64,000 bases of DNA from DATLLN01 sp963720885 (GTDB lineage: Bacteria > Actinomycetota > Thermoleophilia > Gaiellales > JAICJC01). The notes beneath the pieces are model-generated. The model saw only the letters and a program-made list of their open reading frames with translations. It ran no database searches and was not told where the DNA came from. The position numbers and the translations under genes are program-made. Shown piece by piece: positions 49,960 through 58,669 of the stretch. Within the stretch, counting starts at the first letter, position 1, and every line of letters begins with the position of its first letter. Location: positions 1-64,000 of the forward strand of contig CAVRGW010000002.1 in the NCBI GenBank assembly GCA_963720885.1, given 5' to 3'.

Positions 49960-51561
49960 TTACGCGGTGGCGTTTCGCTGGCGCAGCAGTTCGCGCGGCG
50001 TCCGCAGCAGCAGCCGCAGATCCAGGCCGAGCGACCAGTCCCGTGCGTACACGACGTCCATCTCCAGCGCCTCGCCGAAGCTCGAGTGGGCGCGCGCCGT
50101 CACCTGCCACAGCCCGGTCAAACCCGGCGGCACCAGGAAGCGGTCGAAGTGGTGCGGCTGGAAGAGCTCGATCTCGTAGCGCATGCACGGCCGCGGGCCG
50201 ACCAGCGACATCTCGCCGCGCAGCACGTTGATCAGCTGCGGGAGCTCGTCCAGGCTGGTGCGGCGCAGCCACCGCCCGGACTTGGTCACCTTGTCCCCCT
50301 GATCCAGCTTGTAGAGGCCGTCCGCGCCGGGCAGCGACCGGAAGTCGGTCATCGTCGCCGTGAACTTGCGATGGGCCTCCGGATCCGTGTCCATGACCAT
50401 CGAGCGGAACTTGAGCATCGTGAACGGCTCGCCGCGGATGCCCATCCGCTCCTGGCGGAAGAACACCGGCCCCGGCGAATCGCGCTTCACCCGCCACGCG
50501 ATGTACGCGAACAGCGGCGCGGTGAACAGCAGCATCAGGGACGCTCCGACCAGATCCATCCCGCGCTTCACGGCGCGGGAGCTGCGCGACGGCCGCGTCG
50601 GCGGCAGGCCGACCAGCGGAATGCCCTCGACGGTGTGGATCGCCACCCGCGGGCCGACGACCTCGAACACGCGGGGCACGATGTCGATCTGCAAGTCGAA
50701 CTGCTTGAGCGACCGGATCAGCGCCAGCGTGTCCGTCGTCTCCTCCTGGGAGAACGCGAAGATCACGCGCTCGATGTCCAGTCGGACAACCAGCTCCGGC
50801 AAGCGATCGGGCGCACCCAGCACGCGCAGCGGGCCGATGTCCTGCCGGTGCTCGCGCGGGTTCGCGTCCACGAACCCTACGAGGTTGAGGCCGTACTCCG
50901 GATGCGCCATCAGCTTGCGAGCCACCAGCTGGCCGACCTCGCCGCCGCCGACGATCACGGTGTTCTGGAAGTAGTCGATACGGTGGCGGCTGAGCGCGCG
51001 GGCCGCCGTCCGGCAGACCGTCACCAGGCCGATGGCGAAGCCCCAGAAGAGCACCAGCTTCGGTGCGGAGATCGTGTTGGTCTCTGGGAGTGCCCATGAG
51101 CAAATGAACAGCGCCCACACACCGGCGGTGACCAGATGGAACACGCCAACCAGGTCGTCCACGGTCGAGTGGTTCGCCCGCTCCTCGTCCTGGTCATACA
51201 GGCCCTGCAGCTTGGCGAACAGCACCCAGATCGGCAGGCTGGCGATGAACAGCAGCAGCTCGGTCTCCGGCGACACGTCGCCCAGCGGCTTCCGGGTCTG
51301 CACGTAGAGCGCCTCGACGATCAGGAACGCGAGGCTCAGCCCGACGATGTCGCCGATGGCCAGCGCGCGGCGCACGATCCAGCCGCGCCGGCGCACCCGT
51401 GCCGTCCTCCGGCGGTGCTCGAGGATCTCGAGCGTCCGCTGGTCGACCGCGGTCCGCGCAGGGTCGTCCGGTTCGTCGACCGGAGCTTGGCTCCGAGTGG
51501 ATCCCAGCCGGGGATCCTCGGAGAAGTCGCGCGCATGCGACGATCGGGACACGGGTGACAT
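49960..51561 (-). CDS. polyprenyl glycosylphosphotransferase (WbaP/WcaJ-type) starting exopolysaccharide synthesis
   Basis: A 533-residue membrane enzyme that transfers a sugar-1-phosphate to undecaprenyl phosphate. Four N-terminal helices (about residues 65-190) precede a CoA-binding-like Rossmann region (NTVIVGGGEVGQLVARKLMA). The C-terminal bacterial sugar transferase domain follows: KRGMDLVGASLMLLFTAPLF, SPGPVFFRQERMGIRGEPFT, MLKFRSMVMD, LRRTSLDELPQLINVLRGEM and SLVGPRPCMRYEIELF. ATG 51561 is used; GTG 51570 is possible. It marks this region as an exopolysaccharide locus. Confidence 0.93.
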   Translation of the reverse strand: MSPVSRSSHARDFSEDPRLGSTRSQAPVDEPDDPARTAVDQRTLEILEHRRRTARVRRRGWIVRRALAIGDIVGLSLAFLIVEALYVQTRKPLGDVSPETELLLFIASLPIWVLFAKLQGLYDQDEERANHSTVDDLVGVFHLVTAGVWALFICSWALPETNTISAPKLVLFWGFAIGLVTVCRTAARALSRHRIDYFQNTVIVGGGEVGQLVARKLMAHPEYGLNLVGFVDANPREHRQDIGPLRVLGAPDRLPELVVRLDIERVIFAFSQEETTDTLALIRSLKQFDLQIDIVPRVFEVVGPRVAIHTVEGIPLVGLPPTRPSRSSRAVKRGMDLVGASLMLLFTAPLFAYIAWRVKRDSPGPVFFRQERMGIRGEPFTMLKFRSMVMDTDPEAHRKFTATMTDFRSLPGADGLYKLDQGDKVTKSGRWLRRTSLDELPQLINVLRGEMSLVGPRPCMRYEIELFQPHHFDRFLVPPGLTGLWQVTARAHSSFGEALEMDVVYARDWSLGLDLRLLLRTPRELLRQRNATA

Positions 51562-51667
51562 CCCCCCCACGGGTAGTTACGCCGGTAGAACCAGCCTACA
51601 GGTTTGGATCCAGCGATTCAAGAGCATCTCCGATCGAACGCAGGATCAGCGCCTTTTCACTGGATGA

Positions 51668-52675
51668 TTACCGAACCCCGACGTTCGTCCCGTGCCCGGC
51701 GCGGTCCCCAGCGACCATCTGGTCGTGAATCCAGCGGTACGTCTGCTCGAGGCCGTCGCGCAGGCTGATCGACGGCTCCCAGCCCAGCTGCTCCAGGATC
51801 AGGGTGTTGTCCGAGTTGCGACCGCGTACGCCCTGAGGCGCGTCCAGCTTGTAGTTGCGCTGCAGCTCGATCCCGGCGATCTCCTCCGCGATGGAGACCA
51901 GCTGATTGATCGAGACCAGCTCGGAGCTGCCCACGTTCAGCGGCTCGATCACCTCCGAGTCGGTCAGCATCTGCGAGCCCTGGACGCAGTCGTCCACGTA
52001 CATGAACGAGCGGGTCTGCTTGCCGTCACCCCAGATCTCGATCGTGTGGTCGCCCGACAGCTTGGCGGCGATCACCTTGCGGCAGATCGCGGCCGGCGCC
52101 TTCTCGCGCCCGCCATCCCAGGTGCCGTTCGGGCCGTACACGTTGTGGTAGCGGGCGACGCGGGTCTTCATGCCGAAGTCCTCGCGGAAGTGGCGGCACA
52201 TGCGCTCGCTGAACAGCTTCTCCCAGCCGTAGCCGTCCTCGGGCATCGCCGGGTATGCGTCCTCCTCGCTGAGCGCGGTGACGTTGACGTCGGTCTGCCG
52301 GCCGGCGGCATACACGCACGCGGACGAGGAGTAGAAGAAGCGATCGACGCCGGCGTCCTTGGCCGCCATCAGCATGTGGGTGTTGGTCAGCACCGAGAGC
52401 ATGCACAGCGCGCGGTTGTTCTCGATGAAGCCCATCCCGCCCATGTCGGCGGCCAGCTGGTAGACGCGCTCGGCGCCGGCCACCGCGTCGATGCAGGCCT
52501 CCCTCAGCGACAGGTCGCGCTGCATGTTCTCGGCCTCGTCGAAGCGCTGGTACCACTCGTCGAACGGCTTGACGTCCACGGCACGGACACGATGTCCTTG
52601 GCGCAGCAGGTCGGCGACCAGATGCCCTCCGATGAAGCCGCCGCCGCCGGCGACGACGATCACGCTGTCGCTCAT
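51668..52675 (-). CDS. NAD-dependent sugar epimerase, GDP-mannose 3,5-epimerase-like
   Basis: A 335-residue extended SDR. The Rossmann loop is VVAGGGGFIGGHLVADLL. The segment LAADMGGMGFIENNRALCML carries the MGGMGFI motif characteristic of GDP-mannose 3,5-epimerases. The active site has SSSACVYAAG and Y-x3-K in EDGYGWEKLFSERMC, followed by RYHNVYGPNGTWDGGREKAPAAICRK. It would supply an activated, epimerised hexose to the neighbouring glycosyltransferases. An AGAGGGGGG site precedes ATG 52675. Confidence 0.9.
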   Translation of the reverse strand: MSDSVIVVAGGGGFIGGHLVADLLRQGHRVRAVDVKPFDEWYQRFDEAENMQRDLSLREACIDAVAGAERVYQLAADMGGMGFIENNRALCMLSVLTNTHMLMAAKDAGVDRFFYSSSACVYAAGRQTDVNVTALSEEDAYPAMPEDGYGWEKLFSERMCRHFREDFGMKTRVARYHNVYGPNGTWDGGREKAPAAICRKVIAAKLSGDHTIEIWGDGKQTRSFMYVDDCVQGSQMLTDSEVIEPLNVGSSELVSINQLVSIAEEIAGIELQRNYKLDAPQGVRGRNSDNTLILEQLGWEPSISLRDGLEQTYRWIHDQMVAGDRAGHGTNVGVR

Positions 52676-52906
52676 AGGTCCCCCCTCTGGAGCCCGTCGC
52701 GAACGAGCTGCCCATTTGCCCAATGGATACCAGGACCGCCCCCTGCGGGCACCTGTCCGTCAACCATTAGTACTTTCGTCCTCCCGACGCGTCAAGTTCG
52801 AACTGGGTGTTTCACGGGGTTGTGATCATGGAACTTGTGAACCTGGGAGGATGGGCGTACCATTGCGCGGCAGTCGGTGGGCTCCAGGTCCCGGCTCGGG
52901 CGGGCG

Positions 52907-52935
52907 TTGACACGCGGCGTGCTTGGGCGTACCAC
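52907..52935 (+). promoter_or_regulatory. candidate promoter of the propeller-phosphoesterase gene
   Basis: TTGACA (52907-52912), a 17-base spacer and TACCAC (52930-52935), about 30 bases before ATG 52966. The sequence GGGCGTACCA occurs twice upstream (52854 and 52926), so a repeated operator-like element overlaps the -10 region. Confidence 0.45.
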
Positions 52936-52965
52936 TGACGTAGTGCCGACAACCGGGAGCTTTGC

Positions 52966-55827
52966 ATGAAGTTGCGCGGATCTCACAAGTGGCTGGCACT
53001 CGCCGCCGCTGCTCTCGCAGTTCCGCTGATCGGCGGCCAGCCGGTCTCCGCCGCCCAGCCGTCGATCACCCTGTCGTCGAGCTCGGCGCCGCCCACCGGC
53101 CGAGTCTCCGTCAAGGGCATCCGCGGCTTCCAGCCGGCCGAGATGGTCGAGCTCTACTTCGACAGCACGGACGTCGACTACACCACCGCCGCCGGCACCG
53201 GCGGGTTCGGCTTCACCGCCGTCAACATCCCGACGTCGGCCGCCCCCGGTCCGCACTGGATCACGGCCGTCGGACGCACCAGCGGCGCGTCCGCTCAAGC
53301 GTCCGTCTGGGTGTCCGGTGCCTGGCAGCTGGCCGGGCAGACCGACACCGGCGAGCGCTTCAACAAGTTCGAGAACGTGATCAGCAGGACGAATGCGACC
53401 TCGCTCCAGCCGAGCTGGGCGGGCAGCGTCGACGGTGCCGCGGCGACCCCGGTGATCGGGTTCGACAACGTGCGCCGCACGCCGGTCGTGGTCGAGACGT
53501 CGGCCGGCGGCACGATCGCCGCCTTCGACGCCACCGGCTGCGGCTCCGCGACCTGCACCCCGCTGTGGACCGGCGACGCCGGCGGCCCGATCGCCGGGTC
53601 GGCCGTGATCGACGGCCAGAACGTGATCGTCGCGACGATGGACGGCACGATCGCCTCCTTCCCGCTGACCGGCTGCGGCAGCGCCACGTGCACCCCGGCC
53701 TGGACCGGCTCCGCCGGCTCGGCGATCGACGACTCGCCCGCGCTGGCACACGACAGCCTCGGCCCCGGACGCGACCTCGTTCTGCTCGGCACCGAGGGCG
53801 CCAAGATCGTGGCCTTCGATGGCGCCGGCTGTGGCGCCGGCACATGCGCGCCGGCCTGGTCGTCGAGCGTGACCGGCGGTGCCGTCAAGGTGAGCCCGAT
53901 CTCCGGCGTCGACCCGGTGTCGAACACGGCGTTCGTGTTCGTCGTCAGCCAATCGTACGTCTCGGCCTTCAACCTCCACACTGGGGCCGTGAAGTGGAAG
54001 AAGCCGGTGGCCGTGGATCCGGGGACGCGACCGGCGTACGCGCCCAACGTGTTCCTCAACATGGGCCTGCTGTTCGTCGTCACCAACGGCCAGCTGCAGG
54101 CGCTGAAGGGCCAGAACGGCGCGCCCAAGTGGAACTCGAACGACAACGCCGGCGACCCGCTGATCTCGTCGCCCTCGGTGTCGATCAGCCGCGTCTACGT
54201 CGCCTCGGCGACGCACGTGTACTCCTACGACGCCGGTGCCCGCCGATGCAGCTCGTGCCACTCGATCTGGCGGGGCTCGACGCCCAACGCGAACACCGAT
54301 CCGTCTGTGGCCAACGGAGTCGTCTACGAGGGCACCACCGACGGCCATGTGCTCGGCTTCATCGCGTCCGGCTGCGTGAAGCTGGCCGGCGACTGCAACA
54401 ACCCGGTGTACACCTCGGGCTCGGTCGGCGCGGCCGTCTCCGGACTGGTGCCGATGGTCAACGGCAACCTGTTCGTGCCCGCACAGGACGGCGTGATGCA
54501 CGTCCTCGGTCTGGCCTCGCCGCCGTCGCCCCCACCGGCGCCGAACCCGGCGTCGCTGACACCGATCGCCGGCCCGATCCGCCATGTGGTGATCATCGAC
54601 CAGGAGAACCACTCGTTCGACGAGACGCTCGGCTACATGTGCGTCAACGAGCTGCAGGGCCGCTGTGACGGCGCGACCACGGGCAAGCTGCTGGACGGCT
54701 CAACCATCCCGCTGACGCAGGCAACCGACGTGATCCCGGCCGTCAGCCACAACAATGTCGCGCAGACCAACGCGATCAACGGTGGCCTGATGAACGGGTT
54801 CGAGAAGGTCAGCGGCTGCCAGAAGAAGAAGAATTACCAGTGCTACACCCAGTTCCACCCCGATCAGATCCCGTCGCTCGCCGACCTGGCGCGCAACTAC
54901 GTGATCTCCGACCGGACATTCCAGACCGAGATCACGGCGACGTTCGGTTCGCACATGCTCCTGGGCTCCGGCACCCTCGACGGGTTCACCGGCGACTTCC
55001 CGCAGAGCGCCCCGAACTTCCCGGCCGGCCCGGGCTGGGGCTGCGACAGCCTGATGGACGGCCCGTGGCGCTCGAGCCCGGGTTCCGCGGTGACGCTGGT
55101 TCCGTCGTGCGTCCCGTCGGCTGACGGCAGCGGCCCGTACAAGCCGTCGCCAGTGCAGCACGTCGGCCCGACGCTGATGAACCGCCTGGATGATGCGGAC
55201 CTCTCGTGGAAGATCTATGAGGGCGGCCAGCTGTGGAGCAACGGCGACGTCTGGACGATCTGCCCGACCTTCGCGGACTGCCTGTTCTCGACGCAGAGCG
55301 CGAACGTGACGAAGGCACTGGACGTGGCCGACGACGGCAACTCCGGCTCGCTGCCCAACGTGTCGCTGGTCATGCCGCGGCCCGGCGGGTACTCGCAGCA
55401 CAACGGCACGTCGATGATGAAGGGCGACAACTGGATCTCCCAGGTCGTCTCGAGCATCATGAACGGCCCCGACTGGCAGAGCACCGCGATCTTCATCACC
55501 TACGATGACTGCGGCTGCTTCTACGACCACGTCCCGCCGCCGGCCGGCCGCGGCGAGCGGCTGCCGATGGTGATCGTCAGCCCGTACGCCAAGGCGCAGT
55601 TCACGGATCACGGCTCGACCGGCATGGTCGGAATGCTCTCCTACATCGAGCATCGCTTCGGCGTCGCGCCGCTGACCAACGACGACGCGACGGCCTACGA
55701 CTACTCCAACAGCTTCGACTACAACCAGACGCCGCTGGCGCCGATCCCGCTGACGCAGCACACCGTGCCCGCGGCGACGATCGCGTACCTCAAGGACCAC
55801 CCGCCGACGGCCGTCGACCCGGTGTAG
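52966..55827 (+). CDS. secreted PQQ-type beta-propeller fused to a phosphoesterase (phospholipase C/acid phosphatase family)
   Basis: A 953-residue exported protein. Signal peptide (about 1-29), an Ig-like domain (about 33-105: ITLSSSSAPPTGRVSVKGIR), then a PQQ/YVTN-like propeller (about 125-525) with paired-Cys blades (GCGSATCTPLWTG, GCGSATCTPAWTG, GCGAGTCAPAWSS). A Pro-rich linker (SPPSPPPAPNPAS) follows, and then a PF04185-type phosphoesterase (about 540-940: HVVIIDQENHSFDETLGYM; FGSHMLLGSG; IFITYDDCGCFYDHVPPP; MVIVSPYAK). The fusion of propeller and esterase is unusual. It may hydrolyse phosphodiesters in lipids or teichoic-type polymers outside the cell. Confidence 0.88.
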   Translation: MKLRGSHKWLALAAAALAVPLIGGQPVSAAQPSITLSSSSAPPTGRVSVKGIRGFQPAEMVELYFDSTDVDYTTAAGTGGFGFTAVNIPTSAAPGPHWITAVGRTSGASAQASVWVSGAWQLAGQTDTGERFNKFENVISRTNATSLQPSWAGSVDGAAATPVIGFDNVRRTPVVVETSAGGTIAAFDATGCGSATCTPLWTGDAGGPIAGSAVIDGQNVIVATMDGTIASFPLTGCGSATCTPAWTGSAGSAIDDSPALAHDSLGPGRDLVLLGTEGAKIVAFDGAGCGAGTCAPAWSSSVTGGAVKVSPISGVDPVSNTAFVFVVSQSYVSAFNLHTGAVKWKKPVAVDPGTRPAYAPNVFLNMGLLFVVTNGQLQALKGQNGAPKWNSNDNAGDPLISSPSVSISRVYVASATHVYSYDAGARRCSSCHSIWRGSTPNANTDPSVANGVVYEGTTDGHVLGFIASGCVKLAGDCNNPVYTSGSVGAAVSGLVPMVNGNLFVPAQDGVMHVLGLASPPSPPPAPNPASLTPIAGPIRHVVIIDQENHSFDETLGYMCVNELQGRCDGATTGKLLDGSTIPLTQATDVIPAVSHNNVAQTNAINGGLMNGFEKVSGCQKKKNYQCYTQFHPDQIPSLADLARNYVISDRTFQTEITATFGSHMLLGSGTLDGFTGDFPQSAPNFPAGPGWGCDSLMDGPWRSSPGSAVTLVPSCVPSADGSGPYKPSPVQHVGPTLMNRLDDADLSWKIYEGGQLWSNGDVWTICPTFADCLFSTQSANVTKALDVADDGNSGSLPNVSLVMPRPGGYSQHNGTSMMKGDNWISQVVSSIMNGPDWQSTAIFITYDDCGCFYDHVPPPAGRGERLPMVIVSPYAKAQFTDHGSTGMVGMLSYIEHRFGVAPLTNDDATAYDYSNSFDYNQTPLAPIPLTQHTVPAATIAYLKDHPPTAVDPV

Positions 55828-55841
55828 GGCGCTGCGACCCC

Positions 55842-55885
55842 ACGGGCCAGGCGCCGCGGCAGCTCGCCGCCGGCGCCTGGCCCGT
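55842..55885 (+). terminator. strong hairpin after the phosphoesterase gene
   Basis: ACGGGCCAGGCGCCG and CGGCGCCTGGCCCGT form a perfect 15-base stem around a 14-base loop that can pair further (GCGGC/GCCGC in part). It lies 15 bases after the stop. It contains GCCAGGCGCC, related to the GCCAGGC repeats that follow. Confidence 0.65.
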
Positions 55886-55912
55886 CGTCGTTGCGTGCCA
55901 TCAGCCCTCGAG

Positions 55913-56104
55913 TCGCTTCTGACGCTCGTGGCTCTCGCCGGCGACGAGCCAGGCACCGTGCCAGGCACCGGCGCGGACCGCCCGGGTCACTCGATGCACG
56001 GGCGACGAGCCAGGCACGGAGCCAGGCTCTCTGTCTGTGGCTGGGCACCAGTCGCTCTTGACGCTGGTGGCCGTCGCCGGCGAGGGCCACCAGCGTCAGG
56101 AGCG
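55913..56104. repeat. GCCAGGC composite repeat, copy C, with adjoining hairpin
   Basis: AGTCGCTTCTGACGCTCGTG at 55913, doublet GAGCCAGGCACCGTGCCAGG at 55946 and doublet GAGCCAGGCACGGAGCCAGG at 56008 reproduce the layout of copy B. Next, AGTCGCTCTTGACGCTGGTG (56050) begins a hairpin whose other arm, GGCCACCAGCGTCAGGAGCG, ends at 56104. A last, partial piece (GTGCCAGGGGTTGCCCCCAG near 56138) follows. The 370-base gap holds no gene. Confidence 0.85.
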
Positions 56105-56195
56105 AGCCAGGACGCCGTGTGCCTGAGTCCATGCGCGTGCCAGGGGTTGCCCCCAGGCACGCGCCGAGCGGTCGGGAGAGGAGCCTGTGGCGGCC

Positions 56196-56873
56196 TTAGG
56201 CGACGGTGGCCGGGCGGTACGTCCGCGAGGCCGCGCCCTTCACGGGGTCGGCCAGGGTGCGATCCGGCACCGAGACCACCGTGATGGTCGACCGGTCGAC
56301 GTCGAACACCGTCGCCGATCCGGTCGGGAGCTTGAACTGCCAGTCGCCGATCGACGGACCCATGACGCGGAGCACGGCAAGCCGCACCATCGCACCGTGG
56401 GTCACCGCGGCGACCTGCTTGCCCGGGTTCGCGCGGCCGATCTCGAACATCGCCGCGATCATGCGGTCGGAGGCATCGCCCAGGGCTTCGCCGCCCGGGC
56501 AGTACGCGCCGTCGGGATCCTCGGCGTAGGCGCGGAAGAGCTCGGGGTCGCGCTCGGTGCACTCCTCCTTGGTGAGGCCCTCCCACTCGCCGTAGTCGAC
56601 GTTGATCAACCCGAGATGGTCGCGCACCTCGGTCACGCCTCGCGCCGCGGCGATCGCCATGCCAACGTCGCGCGCCCGCTGCAGCGGGCTGCTGTACACC
56701 TCGCTGATGGGCTGGGAGGAAAGCGCCTTCGCGGCCTCGAGCGCCTCGGCGCGGCCGACCTCGTCCAGTGCCACGTCCCGCCTGCCGCGGAACCGCACCT
56801 GTGCGTTCATCACCGTTCGTCCGTGCCGGACGAGGTGGATGCGGCACATCTCGCCGCGGTCAATCGAACTCAT
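56196..56873 (-). CDS. histidine phosphatase family protein
   Basis: A 225-residue phosphoglycerate-mutase-like phosphatase. The phosphorylated H17 lies in IHLVRHGRTVMNAQVRFRGR, with SSPLQRARDVGMAIA, GEWEGLTKEE and the second catalytic His in AAVTHGAMVRLAVLR. Length and order match the MSMEG/CobC-type branch. ATG 56873 has GAGAGG at suitable distance. It is soluble and of unknown substrate. It lies at the border between the repeat region and the sulfotransferase cluster. Confidence 0.9.
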   Translation of the reverse strand: MSSIDRGEMCRIHLVRHGRTVMNAQVRFRGRRDVALDEVGRAEALEAAKALSSQPISEVYSSPLQRARDVGMAIAAARGVTEVRDHLGLINVDYGEWEGLTKEECTERDPELFRAYAEDPDGAYCPGGEALGDASDRMIAAMFEIGRANPGKQVAAVTHGAMVRLAVLRVMGPSIGDWQFKLPTGSATVFDVDRSTITVVSVPDRTLADPVKGAASRTYRPATVA

Positions 56874-56964
56874 GTCCTGCCTCTCGGAGCCGTTTTGCCA
56901 TACGGATGGCACTCTCAAGAATCGTTGTGTAGTGGTCATACGTCAAGTCCGGACGTGTGACGGT

Positions 56965-57771
56965 TTACACCCCTTCCACGAATCGTGCGTAGGTCTCGTC
57001 CGCCCTGCGGCGGAGATCGTCGAGCTCGGCGGCCATGTAGCGATCGAGCATCTCGGCCTTCGATGCTTCCCGTTCCGCCGACGGACGTGCGACGCGGTGC
57101 TCGAACGGCACGGTCGACAGCGTCGCCACCGCCGGGCGCCGGCGCAACCGGTCGAGCGTCTCGGGGCTCTGCAGGCCGGACATCACGTACCCGATCTGAG
57201 CCTCCCATGGCGGACGTGCGGCGCGCAACTCGATGAAGTCGAAGGCCGTCTCGGCGACGTCCGCCGGCGGCGGCACGAAGTCCGTCCCGAACCTGCGATT
57301 GACCTGCTCGACGAGGCCGCCCAGATCGCGCGTGACGCGGTCGAACGTCCCCACCACCATCCCCGTCCGGTAGGGCAGCAGCGCGCGGTAGAAGCGCTCG
57401 TGGGCGGCCAGCACCTGGCCGGCCGTGGTCTGCGGCTCGCGCAGCAGGCAGCTGAGCACCGCGCCCCGCGGCTCGCGCACTGTCACCAGGCAGGGCACGT
57501 TCCGCCGAACGCCGTCGATGATGTGGGCGGGCGAGTGGATCAGATGGGCCAGGCGCACCGGCCGCGGCTGGGACAGCTGGAACGCGACGGCCGCGTAGAC
57601 GCACGCGCTGCGCGTGAAGCCGTCGATCAGCATGGCCGTGCTGGCGTCCACCACCATGTGCCCATACCGGCGGCGGGCGATCGGCAGATAGACCCGCCGC
57701 TCTGCGAGATGGCTGCGCGCCGTCCAGCGGAATCGACTCAGCTGACGGGCGGGAGCGAGGCTGCCCTTCAC
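56965..57771 (-). CDS. divergent sulfotransferase-like protein (paralog 1)
   Basis: A 268-residue protein with a sulfotransferase-like P-loop region MLIDGFTRSACVYAAVAF (normally G-F-x-R-S-G/A-T/N) and a 3'-phosphate-binding-like segment CLVTVREPRGAVLSCLL. It shares the layout LAHLIHSPAHIIDGVRRNVP with the genes at 57871 and 62319. The loop deviates most in this copy (SACV for SANT/SANS), so PAPS binding may be weakened. GTG start at 57771 after GAAGGGG. It is divergent from the other members. Confidence 0.65.
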   Translation of the reverse strand: MKGSLAPARQLSRFRWTARSHLAERRVYLPIARRRYGHMVVDASTAMLIDGFTRSACVYAAVAFQLSQPRPVRLAHLIHSPAHIIDGVRRNVPCLVTVREPRGAVLSCLLREPQTTAGQVLAAHERFYRALLPYRTGMVVGTFDRVTRDLGGLVEQVNRRFGTDFVPPPADVAETAFDFIELRAARPPWEAQIGYVMSGLQSPETLDRLRRRPAVATLSTVPFEHRVARPSAEREASKAEMLDRYMAAELDDLRRRADETYARFVEGV

Positions 57772-57870
57772 AACCCCTTCACAGTACGGTGGGTATCTGC
57801 CCCGGTCAACGCAGTACCGGCCATGTGATCCCCAGATTGACGCGACGGGCAGCCGCGTCCGATACTGGCC

Positions 57871-58593
57871 GTGCGAATGCCTTTCCGAGGGATCGAGACG
57901 CGCGACCTGCTCGAACGGTGGCCCGGGCTGTACGTGCGGGTGGCGCGCGTGCGCCATGGCGACCGCGTGCTGGGACCCGGCACCGATTTGGTGATCGAGG
58001 GGTTTCCGCGTTCGGCGAACACCTTCGCCGTCACCGCCTTCCAACTGGCACAGACCGATCCCGTGCGCGTGGCGCACCACCTCCACAGCTCGGGTCATGT
58101 CATAGCAGCAGCCGCCCGCGGGGTGCCTGCACTGCTGATCGTGAGGGCGCCCAGAGACACGGTCGTGTCGTCGGTGCTGCGCAAGCCGTCGCTGGCCGTC
58201 GAAGCCGTCGCCGAGCGATACGCGACGTTCCACCAGCCGCTGGTGCCGCTGGCCGGCCGGATCGAGATCGCCTCCTTCGAGCAGGTGACGACCGACTTCG
58301 GCGCCGTCATCGACCGCCTCAACCAGCGGTATGGCACGCGGTTTGGGCGCTTCGACCACACCGCCGAGGCCACGGCCGCCGTGTTCGAGCGCATCGATGC
58401 GCTCAGCCGGCGGCGGACCGGCGAGCTCGACGGCCGCGTCGTGGCCCGGCCCGACGGGGCCAAGCAGAACGACGCTGAGCGGCTCCGCGAGCGCTACGAC
58501 GCACTGCCTGCGGCCCGCCGGCAGGGACTCGAGGACCTGCACCACAGGCTCGTTCCGACCTTGACAGACCCGCCGCAGCACGCGGACAATTGA
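57871..58593 (+). CDS. divergent sulfotransferase-like protein (paralog 2)
   Basis: A 240-residue protein. The 5'-phosphosulfate-loop candidate is LVIEGFPRSANTFAVTAFQLA (about residues 40-60). A conserved AHHLHSSGHVIAAAARGVP follows, and then the 3'-phosphate segment LLIVRAPRDTVVSSVLRKPS (R and S at the expected places). The region FEQVTTDFGAVIDRLNQRYG is shared with paralog 3. It fits a PAPS-dependent sulfotransferase fold of minimal size. GTG 57871 and ATG 57877 are alternative starts. Confidence 0.7.
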   Translation: MRMPFRGIETRDLLERWPGLYVRVARVRHGDRVLGPGTDLVIEGFPRSANTFAVTAFQLAQTDPVRVAHHLHSSGHVIAAAARGVPALLIVRAPRDTVVSSVLRKPSLAVEAVAERYATFHQPLVPLAGRIEIASFEQVTTDFGAVIDRLNQRYGTRFGRFDHTAEATAAVFERIDALSRRRTGELDGRVVARPDGAKQNDAERLRERYDALPAARRQGLEDLHHRLVPTLTDPPQHADN

Positions 58594-58669
58594 GTCTCCG
58601 GCGGCATGGACGGTCGCGGCCGGAGCCATCCGACCTGAGCCCGCACGTTGGGGCTCGCTTCAAGTCGCC

